DNA of 64,000 bases. Origin: DASPWW01 sp963756745 (GTDB lineage: Bacteria > Actinomycetota > Thermoleophilia > Solirubrobacterales > 70-9). Under the pieces are notes generated by a model. The model saw only the letters and a program-made list of their open reading frames with translations. It was not told where the DNA came from and did no database searches. Shown piece by piece: positions 25,956-35,364 of the stretch (its first letter is position 1; each line of letters begins with the position of its first letter). Position numbers and translations under genes: made by a program. The stretch is taken from the NCBI GenBank assembly GCA_963756745.1, contig CAVWOU010000005.1, forward strand, positions 62,001 through 126,000, read 5' to 3'.

Positions 25956-27851
25956 GTGGCGCTCGTGAAGCGCCTCAACGATCCCGTCTACCGCCACCGG
26001 GCGCTGCAGTTCATCGCCGACGCCCTGATCGCGGCGCTGGCGTTCTTCCTTGCCTTCCAGCTCCGATTCCTGGATGTCGCGGGCGGCATCCCGGGCCGCT
26101 ACTGGACCGTCCTGTGGGGGTCGATCGGCTTCGTCGCGCTGGGTAAGGCGGTGATCTTCACCGCGCTCGGGCTCAACGACAAGTGGTGGAGGTATTTCTA
26201 CCTTCGCGACTTCCCGCAGATCCTGCGCGCAGTCGCGGTGGCCAGCGCGGTGCTGATCGTGGTGTTCACCGTCGCTCAGCCGTTCCCCGAGGACGTCCCG
26301 CGCTCCGTCGTCGTGATGGACTTCCTGATCTGCCTCCTGCTCGTGTTCGGGGGCAGGATGGTGAGCCGGTTTCTCGCCGAGCGGCCGGCGCGCTCGACGC
26401 GGCGGCGCGGGCAACGCGAGTCGCTGGTGGTCGGGGCGGGCTCCGGCGGCCAGATGGTGGTCCGGGAGATGCACCTCAACCCGAACCTTGGGTCGAAGGC
26501 GATCGGGTTCATCGACGACGATCCGCGCAAGCGCGGAATGCGCCTCCTGGGCCTCAAGGTGATGGGCTCGACCGATGAGATCGGGGGCATCCTCGACCAG
26601 ACCAAGCCCGACGAGGTGATCATTGCGATCCCGTCGGCGCCAGGCGTCCTCCGCGGCAAGGTGGTCGCCGCGTGCCGCGAGCGCGAGATCCCGGTCCAGA
26701 CGCTGCCCACGGTGTTCGAGCTCCTGCGGGGAGGAGTCCAGCTCACTCGCCAGCTTCGCGAGGTCCAGGTTGAGGACGTGCTCGGTCGCGACCCGGTCGT
26801 GATGGAGCTGAACCGGGTCGGCGCCTACCTCAACGACCGCATCGTCCTCGTGACGGGTGCGGGGGGGTCGATCGGATCCGAGCTGTCGAGGCAGATCGCG
26901 CGCGTGCGCCCTCGCCTCCTGATCCTGCTCGACCACGCCGAGGACAACCTGTTCGAGATCGATCGCGAGATGCTCGACGCGTGGCACTTCACCGGCGTCG
27001 AGGCGGTGCTCGCCGATTGCAGGGAGGGCGACCGGATGCTCGAGGTGATGCAGCGCTTCAAGCCCGAGGTCGTGTTCCACGCCGCCGCCTACAAGCACGT
27101 GCCGCTGATGGAGACGAACCCGCTCGAGGCGGTGCGCAACAACGCCATCGCCACCCGCGTCACCGCGGAGACCGCCGCTGTTGCGGGGGCCGAGCGGTTC
27201 GTGCTCGTATCGACCGACAAGGCCGTCAATCCACGCACCGTGATGGGCGCTTCGAAGGCGATGGCGGAGTGGGTGGTCGACGCCGCGGGACGCCGCCATC
27301 CGGGGACGCGGTTCATCACCGTCCGGTTCGGGAACGTGCTCGCGTCGTCGGGAAGCGTCGTGCCGATCTTCCGCCGGCAAATCGAGCACGGGGGCCCGGT
27401 AACGGTGACCGACCCGGAGATGACGCGGTACTTCATGACGATCCCGGAGGCGGTCCAGCTAGTGATCCGGGCCGGCGACCTCGAGGGCCGGTCGGGCGAC
27501 GTGTTCGTGCTCGAGATGGGCGAGCCGGTCCGGATCCTCGACCTCGCCCGCAACATGATCCGGCTCGCCGGCTACGAGCCCGAGAACGACGTCGCGATCG
27601 AGATCATCGGGCCGCGCCCGGGCGAGAAGCTCCACGAGGAGCTGTTCAACGTCGACGAGCGCTCCGAGCCGACCGAGGCGAGCAGGATTGTGCGCGCGGT
27701 GCGCGAGGGGCCGCTCGAGCCCGAGTGGGTCGAGCGTACGGTCACCGACCTCGAACAGCTCGTGGTCGCCGGCGACGAGACCGGTCTGGCGCAACGCGTG
27801 GTCGAGCTCGTCGCGGCGCAGCGGGAATCGGCGGCGGTGGAGCTCGACTAA
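25956..27851 (+). CDS. CapD/FlaA1/PglF-type nucleotide-sugar 4,6-dehydratase
   Basis: Membrane-bound UDP-sugar 4,6-dehydratase/epimerase that makes modified sugars for surface polysaccharide. 631 residues: four transmembrane helices (to about residue 130), a first Rossmann-like domain (VVGAGSGGQMV) and a second NAD-binding domain VTGAGGSIGSELS, with FHAAAYKHVPLME and the catalytic STDKAVNP...MGASK, Met replacing the usual SDR Tyr as in this family. GTG start (a GTG at 25965 is also possible). First gene of the polysaccharide locus. Confidence 0.94.
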   Translation: MALVKRLNDPVYRHRALQFIADALIAALAFFLAFQLRFLDVAGGIPGRYWTVLWGSIGFVALGKAVIFTALGLNDKWWRYFYLRDFPQILRAVAVASAVLIVVFTVAQPFPEDVPRSVVVMDFLICLLLVFGGRMVSRFLAERPARSTRRRGQRESLVVGAGSGGQMVVREMHLNPNLGSKAIGFIDDDPRKRGMRLLGLKVMGSTDEIGGILDQTKPDEVIIAIPSAPGVLRGKVVAACREREIPVQTLPTVFELLRGGVQLTRQLREVQVEDVLGRDPVVMELNRVGAYLNDRIVLVTGAGGSIGSELSRQIARVRPRLLILLDHAEDNLFEIDREMLDAWHFTGVEAVLADCREGDRMLEVMQRFKPEVVFHAAAYKHVPLMETNPLEAVRNNAIATRVTAETAAVAGAERFVLVSTDKAVNPRTVMGASKAMAEWVVDAAGRRHPGTRFITVRFGNVLASSGSVVPIFRRQIEHGGPVTVTDPEMTRYFMTIPEAVQLVIRAGDLEGRSGDVFVLEMGEPVRILDLARNMIRLAGYEPENDVAIEIIGPRPGEKLHEELFNVDERSEPTEASRIVRAVREGPLEPEWVERTVTDLEQLVVAGDETGLAQRVVELVAAQRESAAVELD

Positions 27852-27891
27852 AGGTCAATCCGCCGCATCTCCCTAACATCCGGCCCCGCGC

Positions 27892-28636
27892 TTGGACCTG
27901 ATTGAGCAGATCGGGGCATTCCTCGGCCTGGCCGCGTTTCGTCGGCCTGGCCGTGCTCGTTCTGCTCTATTTCCAGCAGGCCCGCGACGTACGGCGACTT
28001 CGCGAATGGGCCGGCCGCGCGCCGGAGCGAGCAACCGAGCGGGCCGAGGAGGCGGTCGCGGCCGCGGCCGAGGAGGCCGGCCAGGCCGGCGAGGAGGCGG
28101 AGGGGCCCCCGCGCGAGCGGCTTCACCGGCGCGCGCTGTCCCGGATTTCCGTTCCATCGGGGCTCCGGGACCGCGTTCCGGAGGGACGCTACCTCGCCGT
28201 GATCGGCGTGGGGGTCGCGATCGTGGTCGCCGGGGTAGCGACAGTCGCCCTGGGGGTGCTCGGCGGCGGAGACGGGAAGGACGGCAAGGGCGGAAAGCCG
28301 CTTCCGCCGGGCAAGATCGAGGTAGCCGTGCTGAATGGCACCGCAGTAGCGGGCTCGCCCGGTGTGCCGGGGCTCGCCGAGGCGGTCGCGAGGGAGGTGA
28401 AGTCGGACGGGTTTGACGTCGGAGAGATCGGCGACGCCGGGAGCTCCGTCGACACCCTGGCGGCATACAGCAAGCCGGAGGACAAGGGCGCCGCGCAGCA
28501 GGTCAAGGAAGAGCTCTCCAAGCAGCTCGAGAACATCAAGCTCCGGGAGATGTCAGGCGATATCCGAGGGCAGGTCGGGAGCGCCAACGTCGCCGTGATC
28601 ATCGGGCAGAACAACTCCGACCCGGCCCAGTTGTAG
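27892..28636 (+). pseudogene. LytR_C-domain membrane protein, one apparent +1 shift
   Basis: The TTG start at 27892 gives DLIEQIGAFLGLAAF, matching the N-terminus of the next gene, but the rest (VGLAVLVLLYFQQARDVRRL) is read one base later, with an extra base near 27940. The protein has an N-terminal helix, a basic/Ala-Glu coiled region, a second transmembrane helix, and a C-terminal LytR_C domain starting IEVAVLNGTAVAG. Paralogue of the next gene. Probably functional if the base is an error. Confidence 0.75.
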
Positions 28637-29443
28637 ATGGACCTGGTGCAGCAGGCCGGAACCTACGCCGGAGTGGCGGCCTTCCTCGGTCTCGCGTTCC
28701 TGCTGCCGCTCTACATGTCGCAGTCGCGCGACATTCGCCGTCTGCGCGAGTGGTCCGAGCGCGACCCCGACGCAGTCGAGGAGGCGGAGCGAGCGACGGT
28801 CGCGAGCGCACGCGCGGCCCAGCAGGCGGCGGTCGCCCGCGCGACGGGAGCAGCGGAGGTAGCACGCGCGGAGGTCAGGGCCGCAGCCGAGTTGGCGCGC
28901 ACGCCGGCCGAGCGCGTGTCGGCGGAGCGGCCGGCGTCGGCCCGGGTCACCGGCGAGCGGGCTGCGATCGAGCGGGAGTCCGCGTGGAGGCGGTGGCTCA
29001 GCCGCGGCCCGAACGCGAGGCAGCTCGTGTGGATAGTCGCCGCCGTGTTCGCGCTGGGACTCGTCGTCGCCTTCGTGTCGCTTCAGATCGCGGGCAGCGG
29101 CGACGACGCGGGATCGGCTCCCGAGCCGACGGTCGAGGAGGGCGGCGTGGTGAAACGCGACGTCGAGGTCGCGGTGCTCAACGGGACGGCCGTGGCAGGC
29201 CTCGCGGCCAAGGTCGGCGACGACGTGTCGACGAACGGGTACGAGCTGGGGGCGGTGACGAACAGCGAGACGCCCGCGGAGGAGACGTTCGTCATGTTCG
29301 AGCGTGGTCACGAGGAGGAGGCACAGGCCGTGGCCGATGATCTCGGGCTCAAGGACGTGTCCCCGATCGACTCACAGGCGGCCAGCCTCGCCGACGGCGC
29401 CGACGTGGTGGTGGTCGCCGGGGAGGACAGGGCGCAGCTCTAG
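28637..29443 (+). CDS. LytR_C-domain membrane protein
   Basis: 268 residues, ATG immediately after the previous stop. N-terminal hydrophobic segment, the shared block SQSRDIRRLREW, a long Ala/Arg/Glu coiled coil, a second transmembrane helix (about 132-152), and a C-terminal LytR_C domain (VEVAVLNGTAVAG). LytR_C usually follows an LCP phosphotransferase domain; here the LCP domain is absent, so a structural role in the envelope is more likely. Tandem duplicate of the preceding gene. Confidence 0.85.
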   Translation: MDLVQQAGTYAGVAAFLGLAFLLPLYMSQSRDIRRLREWSERDPDAVEEAERATVASARAAQQAAVARATGAAEVARAEVRAAAELARTPAERVSAERPASARVTGERAAIERESAWRRWLSRGPNARQLVWIVAAVFALGLVVAFVSLQIAGSGDDAGSAPEPTVEEGGVVKRDVEVAVLNGTAVAGLAAKVGDDVSTNGYELGAVTNSETPAEETFVMFERGHEEEAQAVADDLGLKDVSPIDSQAASLADGADVVVVAGEDRAQL

Positions 29444-29463
29444 GGCGGGGGTAATCTGGCCCC

Positions 29464-29530
29464 GTGAGCGCGAGGCTCCAGACAGGAGCCCGCCCTGGGC
29501 GGGGAAGTTGATTCTGGGCCGAGCGCGAAC
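29464..29530 (+). promoter_or_regulatory. 67-nt repeated leader element, copy 2
   Basis: Same length as copy 1, about 6 differences, no gaps. Outer GCGC pair, tandem GA, then GGCTCCAGA with TCTGGGCC (8 pairs, one bulged T) and a perfect CCCGCC/GGCGGG hairpin. The last pair of the middle stem is A-U here but U-G in copies 1 and 3, a compensatory change. The 15-codon uORF runs GTG 29464 to TGA 29509. It ends 10 nt before ATG 29541. Confidence 0.7.
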
Positions 29531-29540
29531 ACCCGTTGAT

Positions 29541-29993
29541 ATGCAGGCTTCCGACGCGGCCCCGCCGCGTTACCTCGCGGGGATCCTCCTCGCCGCAGTC
29601 GTGCTCGCCGCGCTCGGCTCGCTCGCGCTGATCCAGGAGGCTCGGCAACGCGGCGAGGTGCTCGACCTGGTCGAGGCCACGGACTCCTTTTCTCCGGACG
29701 CCGGTCAGCGGGCGCGGATCGAGTGGCGTCAGCGGCGTTCCAGCGACGACGCGACCGTTCAGATCATCGATCGCGCGGGGGTCCCGGTGCGCACGCTACT
29801 CGACAGGGGCTCGCTCGATGGGGACGACCGCATCCAGGTGTTCCACTGGAACGGCCGGACCGACCACGGCGATCCGGCGCCGCCCGGCGTCTACCGGATC
29901 GAAATCCTGCTCCGCGACCAGGACCGCGAGATCGTACCCGAGCAGAGTGCGATCCGCCTCCGCCGGCTCCCGGTCGAGGAAGCGAGCCCCTGA
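29541..29993 (+). CDS. small membrane protein with FlgD-like Ig domain
   Basis: About 150 residues from ATG 29541: one transmembrane helix (about 11-33), then a beta-rich extracytoplasmic domain with VQIIDRAGVPVRTLL, FHWNGRTDHGDPAPPGVY and RIEILL, the signature of the FlgD Ig-like fold. An in-frame TTG at 29508 inside the leader could extend the N-terminus. It abuts the polymerase gene. Probably a surface or polysaccharide-associated accessory protein; exact role unknown. Confidence 0.75.
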   Translation: MQASDAAPPRYLAGILLAAVVLAALGSLALIQEARQRGEVLDLVEATDSFSPDAGQRARIEWRQRRSSDDATVQIIDRAGVPVRTLLDRGSLDGDDRIQVFHWNGRTDHGDPAPPGVYRIEILLRDQDREIVPEQSAIRLRRLPVEEASP

Positions 29994-31592
29994 GTGGACG
30001 CTGTCGAGTGGGTCGGGGTGCTCGCTGCGTGCGGCGCGGCGGCGACCGCGCTGGTGGCGCGCGACGCTCGCGTGCGCGCCGCCGCGATGGTCCTCGCCCT
30101 CGTGCTCGCTCCCGCGCTCGTGGCGGGCGACGTGTGGGACACCGAGCGCTTCCGCGACCTGCGCGACAGCCCCATGCAGCTGCTCGCGCTTGCGGTAGTC
30201 GCCGCGATCGGAATCTCGCTGCTGACCGCGCTGATCCTCCGCTGGCCGGCTGCGCTGCCGCTGCTCGCGTTCGCGGTGCTCGCGGTTCGCATCCCGGTCG
30301 AGCTCGGAGGAGAGACCTCGAACCTGCTGATCCCCCTGTACCTGGTGATCGCTTCGGGAACCGCGGCCACGGCCATTGCGACATATCAATCCCGCGGCGT
30401 GCTCCGCTCTCGCTCGCCAACACAAGACCGGTCGCCTCCTCCGCTTCGCGTCCGGGGCGACCCGGTCGCTGAAAGGGTGTCGTTACCGGAGACCGCGGCG
30501 CGCGCCTTGCCGTGGCTGCTCGCCGGCTTCCTCGTCCTGTACGCGATCCAGAGCGCGTACTCGAGCGACCTCTCGAAGGCGACCGAGAACGTCTCGTTCT
30601 TCTTCGTCCCGTTTGCGGTGCTCCTCGCGCTGCTGCTCCAGGTCCGGTGGACGTCGAACCTGCTCACCGCGCTGTTCGCGATCGTCTTCTGTGAGGGCTT
30701 GCTGTTCGTCGCCGTCGGCGTGTGGCAGTTCGCGGCGCGAGATCTGTTCTGGAACCCGACCGTGATCGCGGGCAACGAGGTTCACACATACTTCCGCATC
30801 AACTCGCTGTTCTGGGATCCAAACGTGCTCGGGCGCTATCTGGTCCTCGCGGCGCTTGCCGCCACCGCGTACATGCTGTGGACCCGTCACACGGAGCGAG
30901 CGATCGCCGCGGCCGCAGGGTGCATGGTGCTGCTGGTCGGGTTGACGCTCAGCTTCTCGCAGTCCAGCATTCTCGCCCTGCTGGCCGGCCTGCTTGCGCT
31001 GGTCGTGCTGCGCTGGGGATGGCGCTGGGCGCTCGTCGCGGGCGCGGTGATCGCGATCGCCTCGGGCGCGCTCGTGCTCGCGGCCGGGGTGAAGCCCACT
31101 TCCAGCGAGTCGCTCGAGACCCGCAGCAGCGGGCGTGTCTCACTGATCACCGGCGGGGTCGAGCTGGCCGGGGAACGGCCGGTGTACGGATACGGGTCGG
31201 GCGCATTCCAGAGCGAGTTCGCCCAGCGTCACCTCGACGTCGACGAGCCGGAAGGGGGCGCGATCTCGCACAGCGAGCCGATCACGGTGGCCGCGGAGCA
31301 GGGGGCCGTGGGACTGTTGCTGTACACAGCGCTCGTCCTCGCCGGGCTTGTGGCGCTGCTCGGCGCGGCCCCGCTGATACCGGCGCCCCGGGGCGCGCTC
31401 GTAGCGTGTTTCGTGGCGATGGTCGTACACAGCCTCGCGTACGCGGGGTTTCTGATCGACCCGGTGACCTGGGCGCTGCTCGGGGTCGGGCTCTCGCTTG
31501 CCCGCGGGCCGCTGCCGTCGCCGCTCGCCGAGCGGGCGCCGCACCCGGGGGCTGAAGCCGCGCCGCCACGCCCGCGCGTGCAGGCCGCGTAG
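29994..31592 (+). CDS. O-antigen ligase/polymerase (Wzy_C family)
   Basis: 532 residues with about twelve transmembrane helices and a large periplasm-facing loop; LTLSFSQSSILALLAGLL and GYGSGAFQSEFAQRH are typical of WaaL/Wzy-type proteins that polymerise or ligate undecaprenyl-linked glycans. GTG start directly after the previous TGA, so the genes form a translational unit. Next to a flippase, giving a Wzx/Wzy pathway. Ligase versus polymerase cannot be decided. Confidence 0.85.
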   Translation: MDAVEWVGVLAACGAAATALVARDARVRAAAMVLALVLAPALVAGDVWDTERFRDLRDSPMQLLALAVVAAIGISLLTALILRWPAALPLLAFAVLAVRIPVELGGETSNLLIPLYLVIASGTAATAIATYQSRGVLRSRSPTQDRSPPPLRVRGDPVAERVSLPETAARALPWLLAGFLVLYAIQSAYSSDLSKATENVSFFFVPFAVLLALLLQVRWTSNLLTALFAIVFCEGLLFVAVGVWQFAARDLFWNPTVIAGNEVHTYFRINSLFWDPNVLGRYLVLAALAATAYMLWTRHTERAIAAAAGCMVLLVGLTLSFSQSSILALLAGLLALVVLRWGWRWALVAGAVIAIASGALVLAAGVKPTSSESLETRSSGRVSLITGGVELAGERPVYGYGSGAFQSEFAQRHLDVDEPEGGAISHSEPITVAAEQGAVGLLLYTALVLAGLVALLGAAPLIPAPRGALVACFVAMVVHSLAYAGFLIDPVTWALLGVGLSLARGPLPSPLAERAPHPGAEAAPPRPRVQAA

Positions 31593-31605
31593 CGAGATCC
31601 AGCCG

Positions 31606-33183
31606 ATGCTCTCCTACCTGCGCCGCCTCGCCACGACGGGTACCGCGTACACGGCCTCGAGCGTGATCTCGAAGCTGCTCGCGGTCCTCCTCCTCCCGCT
31701 CTACACCCATTACCTCACTCCGGCCGACTACGGCGCCGCCGAGGTGATGCTGGTCGCCGTGATCGCGACCAGCATCGTGATCCGGTTCGGCGTCATCGAG
31801 GCGCTGCTGCGCTACTACTACCTCTCCGACGAGGACCCCGACGAGGTCGTGCGGACGGGATTCGCGTCGCTTTTCTGGACCACTACGGCGGGCACCCTGA
31901 TCGCGCTGCCCCTCGCGGGACCGATCTCCGAGGCGCTGCTCGACACGCCCGACGCCGGGCTGGCGCGGATCGCGATCTTCGGGCTGTGGATCTTCACCCT
32001 GTTCGAGTACCTCGCGACGTTGCTGCGCGTCGACGAGCGCGCGCGCGCCTACTTCGTCTTCAACATGGCCGGCGTCGTGATGGCGATCCCACTCACGGTG
32101 TGGCTGGTAGTGATCGAGGACCAGGGTGCGGACGGGCTGCTGGGCGCGATCTACATCGCGACGGTGCCGATGGTGGCGTGGTTGGTCGTCACCGAGTGGC
32201 GCCGGCTCTCGCTGGTGCCCAACTGGGGGCTGTTGCGGCGCATGATCCGGTTCGGGCTGCCGACGATGCCGGCGGAGCTGTCGCTGTACTCGCTCAACTT
32301 CATCGACCGGATCATCATCGTGCGCCTCGCCGGGCTCGCCGAAGCCGGCCTGTACGCACTGGCGATCAAGTTCGCCCAGGGGATAAACGTCCTCGTGCGG
32401 GGGTTCCAGCTTGCGTGGCCCCCGCTCGCCTACTCGATCCGTGACGACGACGAGGCTCGCCGCGTCTACGCGCTGATCGTCACCTGGTTCATGGCGCTGT
32501 GCACGTTCGCGGTCGTCGGCCTGTGGCTGCTGGCACGGTGGATCGTCCGGCTGCTGGCCGCGCCCGAGTTCTTCGACGCGTACGAGGCGATCGGGCTGCT
32601 CGCGGCGGGGATCACGCTTTACGCCCTGTACCTGGTCCAGGTAGTGGTGCTCGGCCGAACGGGGCGCACCGAGTTCAACTTCCCCGCCACGATCGCCGCC
32701 ACGGCGGCGAACATCGGCCTCAACCTCGCACTGGTCCCGCCGCTCGGGATCGTCGGCGCCGGCATCGCGCTGGTGGCCTCCTACCTCGTGGTGCTCGTGC
32801 TGATGTACGCGTTCACGCAGCGCCTCTTCCCGGTCCCCTACGAGTGGCGTCGCCTCGGCCTGATCGTCGGCGCAGCAGCGGCGCTGGTGGGCGCAGGCGA
32901 GCTACTGCTTCCGACCGACGGCGCGGTCGGACTGCTGAGCCGCACCGCGCTGTGGCTCTCGTATCCGCTGGTGTTGTGGGGCGCGCGATTCCTCAGCCCC
33001 GAGGAGCGCGTGACGCTGGCCCGCCTCCTGCGACCGTCGGCGGTCGCTGCCCGGCTGCGCGAGCTGCGCACAGCCGCGCCGGCGCGGGCGCCGGCGGTTG
33101 CCGGCGAGCGTGGCCGCGGCCCGCGCCTGACCGAGGAGGTGTACGAGGCGGAGGCCCGCGACGAGGACCGAGGCGGCGCGTAG
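31606..33183 (+). CDS. polysaccharide flippase (Wzx/MOP superfamily)
   Basis: 525 residues from ATG 31606 with 12-14 predicted transmembrane helices; YTHYLTPADYGAAEVMLV and GLPTMPAELSLYSLNFIDR are characteristic of the polysaccharide-biosynthesis MOP exporters. Moves undecaprenyl-linked repeat units across the membrane for the polymerase upstream. The C-terminus is an Arg/Ala-rich cytoplasmic tail. Upstream frame before the ATG is not conserved. Confidence 0.92.
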   Translation: MLSYLRRLATTGTAYTASSVISKLLAVLLLPLYTHYLTPADYGAAEVMLVAVIATSIVIRFGVIEALLRYYYLSDEDPDEVVRTGFASLFWTTTAGTLIALPLAGPISEALLDTPDAGLARIAIFGLWIFTLFEYLATLLRVDERARAYFVFNMAGVVMAIPLTVWLVVIEDQGADGLLGAIYIATVPMVAWLVVTEWRRLSLVPNWGLLRRMIRFGLPTMPAELSLYSLNFIDRIIIVRLAGLAEAGLYALAIKFAQGINVLVRGFQLAWPPLAYSIRDDDEARRVYALIVTWFMALCTFAVVGLWLLARWIVRLLAAPEFFDAYEAIGLLAAGITLYALYLVQVVVLGRTGRTEFNFPATIAATAANIGLNLALVPPLGIVGAGIALVASYLVVLVLMYAFTQRLFPVPYEWRRLGLIVGAAAALVGAGELLLPTDGAVGLLSRTALWLSYPLVLWGARFLSPEERVTLARLLRPSAVAARLRELRTAAPARAPAVAGERGRGPRLTEEVYEAEARDEDRGGA

Positions 33184-33259
33184 CGCCGCTCGCTCGCATA
33201 TAGTCGGCGCCAATGGGCGAGGGGCGGACGTGGGTAGCAATCGGCATCGGGGTCGGAGC

Positions 33260-34207
33260 TCAAGACGAGGAAGAAGAACCGGTAGCGAGTCTGCGGTTGT
33301 AGTCATCCGCGGCCTCCCGGACCCCCTCGCCCCGGTCCGGTCGCAGCGCCTGCCGGGCGTGGAGCAGGTACCACCGCGGCGAGTCGCCGCCGAGCAGCGG
33401 CGCGATCGCGGCGCGGACGGCGTAGAACCACGCCGTGAGCCCGCGCACCAGCGCCGCCGCGAGCCGCGAGTGGTGCTTTCGCATGTAGAGGTCGCGGTTG
33501 CGGTGGAACTCCACGATGCGGCGGGTGCGCGCCACCGGATCGGTCGAGAGCTGGTCGTGATGCACGGCGCGCGCCGCGGGCACGTACAGGACCCGCCATC
33601 CGGCGTCGCCGAGCCGCTTGCAGAAGTCCGTCTCGTCCGAGTACACGAAGAAGTCGGGGTCGAGGTAGCCGACCTCGGCTGCCGCGTCGCGGCGCACCAG
33701 CATCGCGGACGACTGCACCCAGCCGACGGGGCGCGTCGCGGAGCCGCGGCTCTGCACGGTGACCCACCGGTGCAGGAAGAGTGCGCCCGCGAGCGCCGTG
33801 CCGACTCCGGGGAGGCGCCACGCGCACGCCTTCGGCGCCCCATCGGTGCTCAGGAGCTGGGCGCCGGCGGCGGCCGCACCCGGATCGTCGTCGAGCGCCG
33901 CGAGCAGCGCCGCCGTGGCTCCCGGCTGGAGCTCGGAGTCCTCGTTCAGCAGCAGGCAATAGCGTCCGCCCGCCTCGCGCAGCAGCTCGGTGTCGTTCGC
34001 GGCCTTTCCGGTGCGCAGCTCGCGTGCGATCACCCGCGCTTCCGGGTGGAGGTCCCGCACCGCGTCGGCCGAGCCGTCGTCGGAGGCGTTGTCGAGCACC
34101 AGCACCTCGTGCTCGATCCCGCCCGGATGCGTGCGCCGGATCGCGTCCAGGCACACGAGCAGGTGCTCGCGCCCGTTCGTGTTCACCAAGCAGTAGGAGA
34201 GGAGCAA
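33260..34207 (-). CDS. family 2 glycosyltransferase
   Basis: About 315 residues. GT-A domain with SYCLVNTNGREHLLVCLDAI, VLVLDNASDDGSADAV, the donor-binding LLLNEDSELQPG, and the acceptor region YSDETDFCKRL, close to rhamnosyl/galactofuranosyl-type GT2 enzymes. No ATG lies near the conserved start; TTG 34207 is inferred. Divergent from the next gene with only 18 nt between starts. Only minus-strand gene of the locus. The C-terminus ends in a Ser run. Confidence 0.88.
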   Translation of the reverse strand: MLLSYCLVNTNGREHLLVCLDAIRRTHPGGIEHEVLVLDNASDDGSADAVRDLHPEARVIARELRTGKAANDTELLREAGGRYCLLLNEDSELQPGATAALLAALDDDPGAAAAGAQLLSTDGAPKACAWRLPGVGTALAGALFLHRWVTVQSRGSATRPVGWVQSSAMLVRRDAAAEVGYLDPDFFVYSDETDFCKRLGDAGWRVLYVPAARAVHHDQLSTDPVARTRRIVEFHRNRDLYMRKHHSRLAAALVRGLTAWFYAVRAAIAPLLGGDSPRWYLLHARQALRPDRGEGVREAADDYNRRLATGSSSSS

Positions 34208-34225
34208 GGCCGATAATTCTCGCCA

Positions 34226-35362
34226 ATGCGGGTGCAAATCGTGGATCCCTCCGCCTACAGCCCGCCGTATGACCGCTCCCTGTGCGCGGCGCTGGCGCGA
34301 TCCGGGGCGGACGTCGAGCTGGTCACGAGCCGGTTCCTGTACGGGCCGGTGCCCCCCGCCGACGGCTACCGGGTCACCGAGGCCTTCTACCGACGCTCGG
34401 CCACCCGAGGGCTCGACGCTCCGGCCAGGCGCGCCTTCAAGCTCGCCGAGCACTTCGGCGACATGGCCCGCTACCGGCGGCACTCGGTGAGCGCGGACGT
34501 CGTTCACTACCAGTGGGTGACGATGCCCGCGCTCGACTGGGCGCTGCTGCCCTCGCGGCGAGGGAACGCCGTGGGGGGCGTCGGGCGACCTCCGCAGGTC
34601 TTCACCTTCCACGAGCGTCCGGCCCGCGGCCGGCTCGGGCTTGCCCGCGAGCGCCGGCTGCTTTCGCGGATGGACGCGGTCGTCGCTCATTCCGAGCACG
34701 CGGAGCGCCGTTTGCGCGACGAGCTCCGATTCGACCCGGGTCGGATCCACGTGATTCCCCACGGCGCGCTCGACTACCTCACGCGACTTCCCGACGAGCG
34801 CCCGCTGCCGCCCGATCTCGCGCGCGTCGAGGGCCCGGTCGTCCTGTGCTTCGGCTTGATCCGCCCGCACAAGGGCGTCGACGTGCTGCTCGAGGCGTTC
34901 CGCTCGGTCGAGGGCGCGGAGCTGTGGATCGTCGGGATGCCGCGCATGTCCCTCGATCCGCTGCGCGAGCTCGCCGCCCGGATCCCGGGCCGCGTGCGTA
35001 TCGTCCCGCGCTTCATTCCCGACGAGGAGGTCCCGGCGTACTTCCGCCGCGCCGAGCTCGTCGTCCTCCCGCACCTTCAGGCGGAGCAGTCGGGCGTGCT
35101 GAACATTGCGCTTGCCTTCGCGAGGCCGCTCGTGCTCACTGCGGTGGGCGGATTCCCCGAGGTCGCCGAGCGCGACGGCGCCGCGATGCTCGTCCCGCCG
35201 CGGGACCCGGCCGCGCTGGCCGCCGCGATCAACGCGCTGCTCGACGACGAGGCGGAGCGACGCCGTCTCGCTGGCGCCGCGGCGAGGGCGGCCGCCGGTC
35301 CCTACTCCTGGGACGAGATCGCCGCGCGAACAATCGACCTGTACCGGTCCCTGAACAGCTGA
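34226..35362 (+). CDS. family 4 glycosyltransferase
   Basis: 378 residues, GT-B fold. The C-terminal half has CFGLIRPHKGVDVLLEAF, IVPRFIPDEEVPAYF, and the nucleotide-sugar binding LVVLPHLQAEQSGVLNIAL with a later GGFPEV. HVIPHGALDYL is also typical. Cytoplasmic. Follows the divergent promoter region and precedes the GT2 gene by 2 nt, so they are one unit. Sugar specificity unknown. Confidence 0.9.
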   Translation: MRVQIVDPSAYSPPYDRSLCAALARSGADVELVTSRFLYGPVPPADGYRVTEAFYRRSATRGLDAPARRAFKLAEHFGDMARYRRHSVSADVVHYQWVTMPALDWALLPSRRGNAVGGVGRPPQVFTFHERPARGRLGLARERRLLSRMDAVVAHSEHAERRLRDELRFDPGRIHVIPHGALDYLTRLPDERPLPPDLARVEGPVVLCFGLIRPHKGVDVLLEAFRSVEGAELWIVGMPRMSLDPLRELAARIPGRVRIVPRFIPDEEVPAYFRRAELVVLPHLQAEQSGVLNIALAFARPLVLTAVGGFPEVAERDGAAMLVPPRDPAALAAAINALLDDEAERRRLAGAAARAAAGPYSWDEIAARTIDLYRSLNS

Positions 35363-35364
35363 GC

